Positions 63,475 through 64,000 of a DNA stretch of 64,000 nt are shown here, piece after piece; within the stretch, counting starts at the first letter, position 1; each line of letters starts with the position of its first letter. A program made the translations under genes and the position numbers. The notes beneath the pieces are model-generated. The model was given only the letters and a program-made list of their open reading frames with translations, was not told where the DNA came from and did not search any database. Source of the DNA: Lewinella sp. LCG006 (lineage in GTDB: Bacteria > Bacteroidota > Bacteroidia > Chitinophagales > Saprospiraceae); assembly GCF_040784935.1 (NCBI RefSeq), contig NZ_CP160680.1, positions 1,851,501 to 1,915,500 of the forward strand. Direction: 5' to 3'.

Positions 63475-63987
63475 TTATTCCAGTTTTAATTTCATTCCGT
63501 AATAGGCATTGATTAGATAAAGCACATTGATTAATGGTCCTATCATCATTGCTTGTCTCCAATCAATAATTCCGATAAATGTAATTAAGAAAGTTAAAAA
63601 TGTAATTCCCGAAAGTGCTATTGCAGTCCATTTTAGCCATTTTTTTAGATAAATGTCAGATGAGTATAGCTTTAGAAGTCCACCTAAAAAAATCAAATTT
63701 CCAAATACGAAAACCACGGTTGCCATTTGATTTGCCATTTTGGATAATTCAAAGGATGTATTTTCATATCCACCAAGCATTATCGGATAGGTTGAAAGTA
63801 GAATCAGTTGCCCAACTGAAATTATAGTCCAGCTTATTTTCTTTAGATTAAAGGCAAAGTATAATGCACCAATAGCTATGAACGTCATAAAAAGAAATTC
63901 AACCTTCCAATGCATACCATAAATATCCCAATTTTCATTCACGTAATTATGTCTTTCCAATGGGTTGAGCGGTGCACTACTTGACAA
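63475..63987 (-). CDS. Small polytopic membrane protein
   Basis: A 170-residue protein with five predicted membrane segments (about 31-50, 52-72, 86-108, 118-140 and 146-165) and a charged, hydrophilic N-terminus. The pattern suggests an integral membrane protein with no recognised family. It probably lies in a further cassette that runs out of the window. The start is near the window edge, so a longer form cannot be excluded. Confidence 0.7.
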   Translation of the reverse strand: MSSSAPLNPLERHNYVNENWDIYGMHWKVEFLFMTFIAIGALYFAFNLKKISWTIISVGQLILLSTYPIMLGGYENTSFELSKMANQMATVVFVFGNLIFLGGLLKLYSSDIYLKKWLKWTAIALSGITFLTFLITFIGIIDWRQAMMIGPLINVLYLINAYYGMKLKLE

Positions 63988-64000
63988 ATAGATATAAATT

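Noticed and set aside
1-64000. CRISPR arrays, tRNA and rRNA genes, prophage
   Set aside because: No regularly spaced direct repeats with unique spacers, no tRNA cloverleaf or rRNA sequence, and no phage structural or integrase gene were seen.

Overview
The window reads as a chromosomal segment of a Bacteroidota bacterium, most likely a Saprospiria (Lewinella-like) organism. The evidence is several proteins with type IX secretion (T9SS) C-terminal sorting domains, Bacteroidota-type promoters (TAnnTTTG -7 boxes), near absence of Shine-Dalgarno sequences, a LytS/LytTR plus TonB-receptor locus, and very large cysteine-rich secreted proteins. The genus is an inference. No rRNA, tRNA, CRISPR array or prophage was seen.

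Layout. 0-6.3 kb: the end of rlmF, phnA, and the conserved rimP-nusA-infB operon with an attenuator-like hairpin directly after its promoter. 6.4-19.6 kb: a lipoprotein, an outer-membrane barrel, an ECF sigma factor with a membrane partner, an ABC permease, two secreted T9SS proteins, a flavoprotein, and a sensor kinase-regulator-TonB receptor operon. 19.9-27.9 kb: one 2647-residue T9SS protein with repeated N-terminal domains and a palindromic DNA insertion just before the sorting domain. 28-33 kb: a DUF3137 protein, an FAD dehydrogenase and an rRNA methyltransferase, separated by repeat-rich spacers. 33-43 kb: a lipoprotein, a helical protein, another T9SS protein, a rifamycin ADP-ribosyltransferase (arr), an AbiE abortive-infection toxin-antitoxin pair with a palindromic operator, a flavin monooxygenase and a TPR protein.

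43-49.7 kb: a tight three-gene operon encoding an EAD11-iSTAND-like protein, a MoxR AAA+ ATPase and a 1525-residue membrane protein with a degenerate vWA-like region and a C-terminal FGE-sulfatase-like domain. It resembles the predicted NTP-dependent conflict systems built on MoxR/vWA modules. 49.8-56.3 kb: an acyltransferase-like membrane protein, an MFS exporter, a lipoprotein, a UvrD-type helicase pseudogene with an internal deletion, and a fatty acyl-CoA ligase.

56.3-64 kb: the most unusual part. Single genes or pairs, mostly on the minus strand, are separated by related long palindromic elements. Each cassette's first bases are complementary to the inner end of the element that follows its gene, which is the rule for integron gene cassettes and their attC sites. 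One cassette holds a subtilase-like protein lacking the expected Asp and His region together with a Trypco2-like protein. No integrase gene is in the window, so this would be an attC cluster without integrase, or a new class of cassette-like repeats.

Together, 38-64 kb looks like an accessory region for defence, resistance and gene capture, while 0-32 kb is mostly housekeeping and cell-surface functions.
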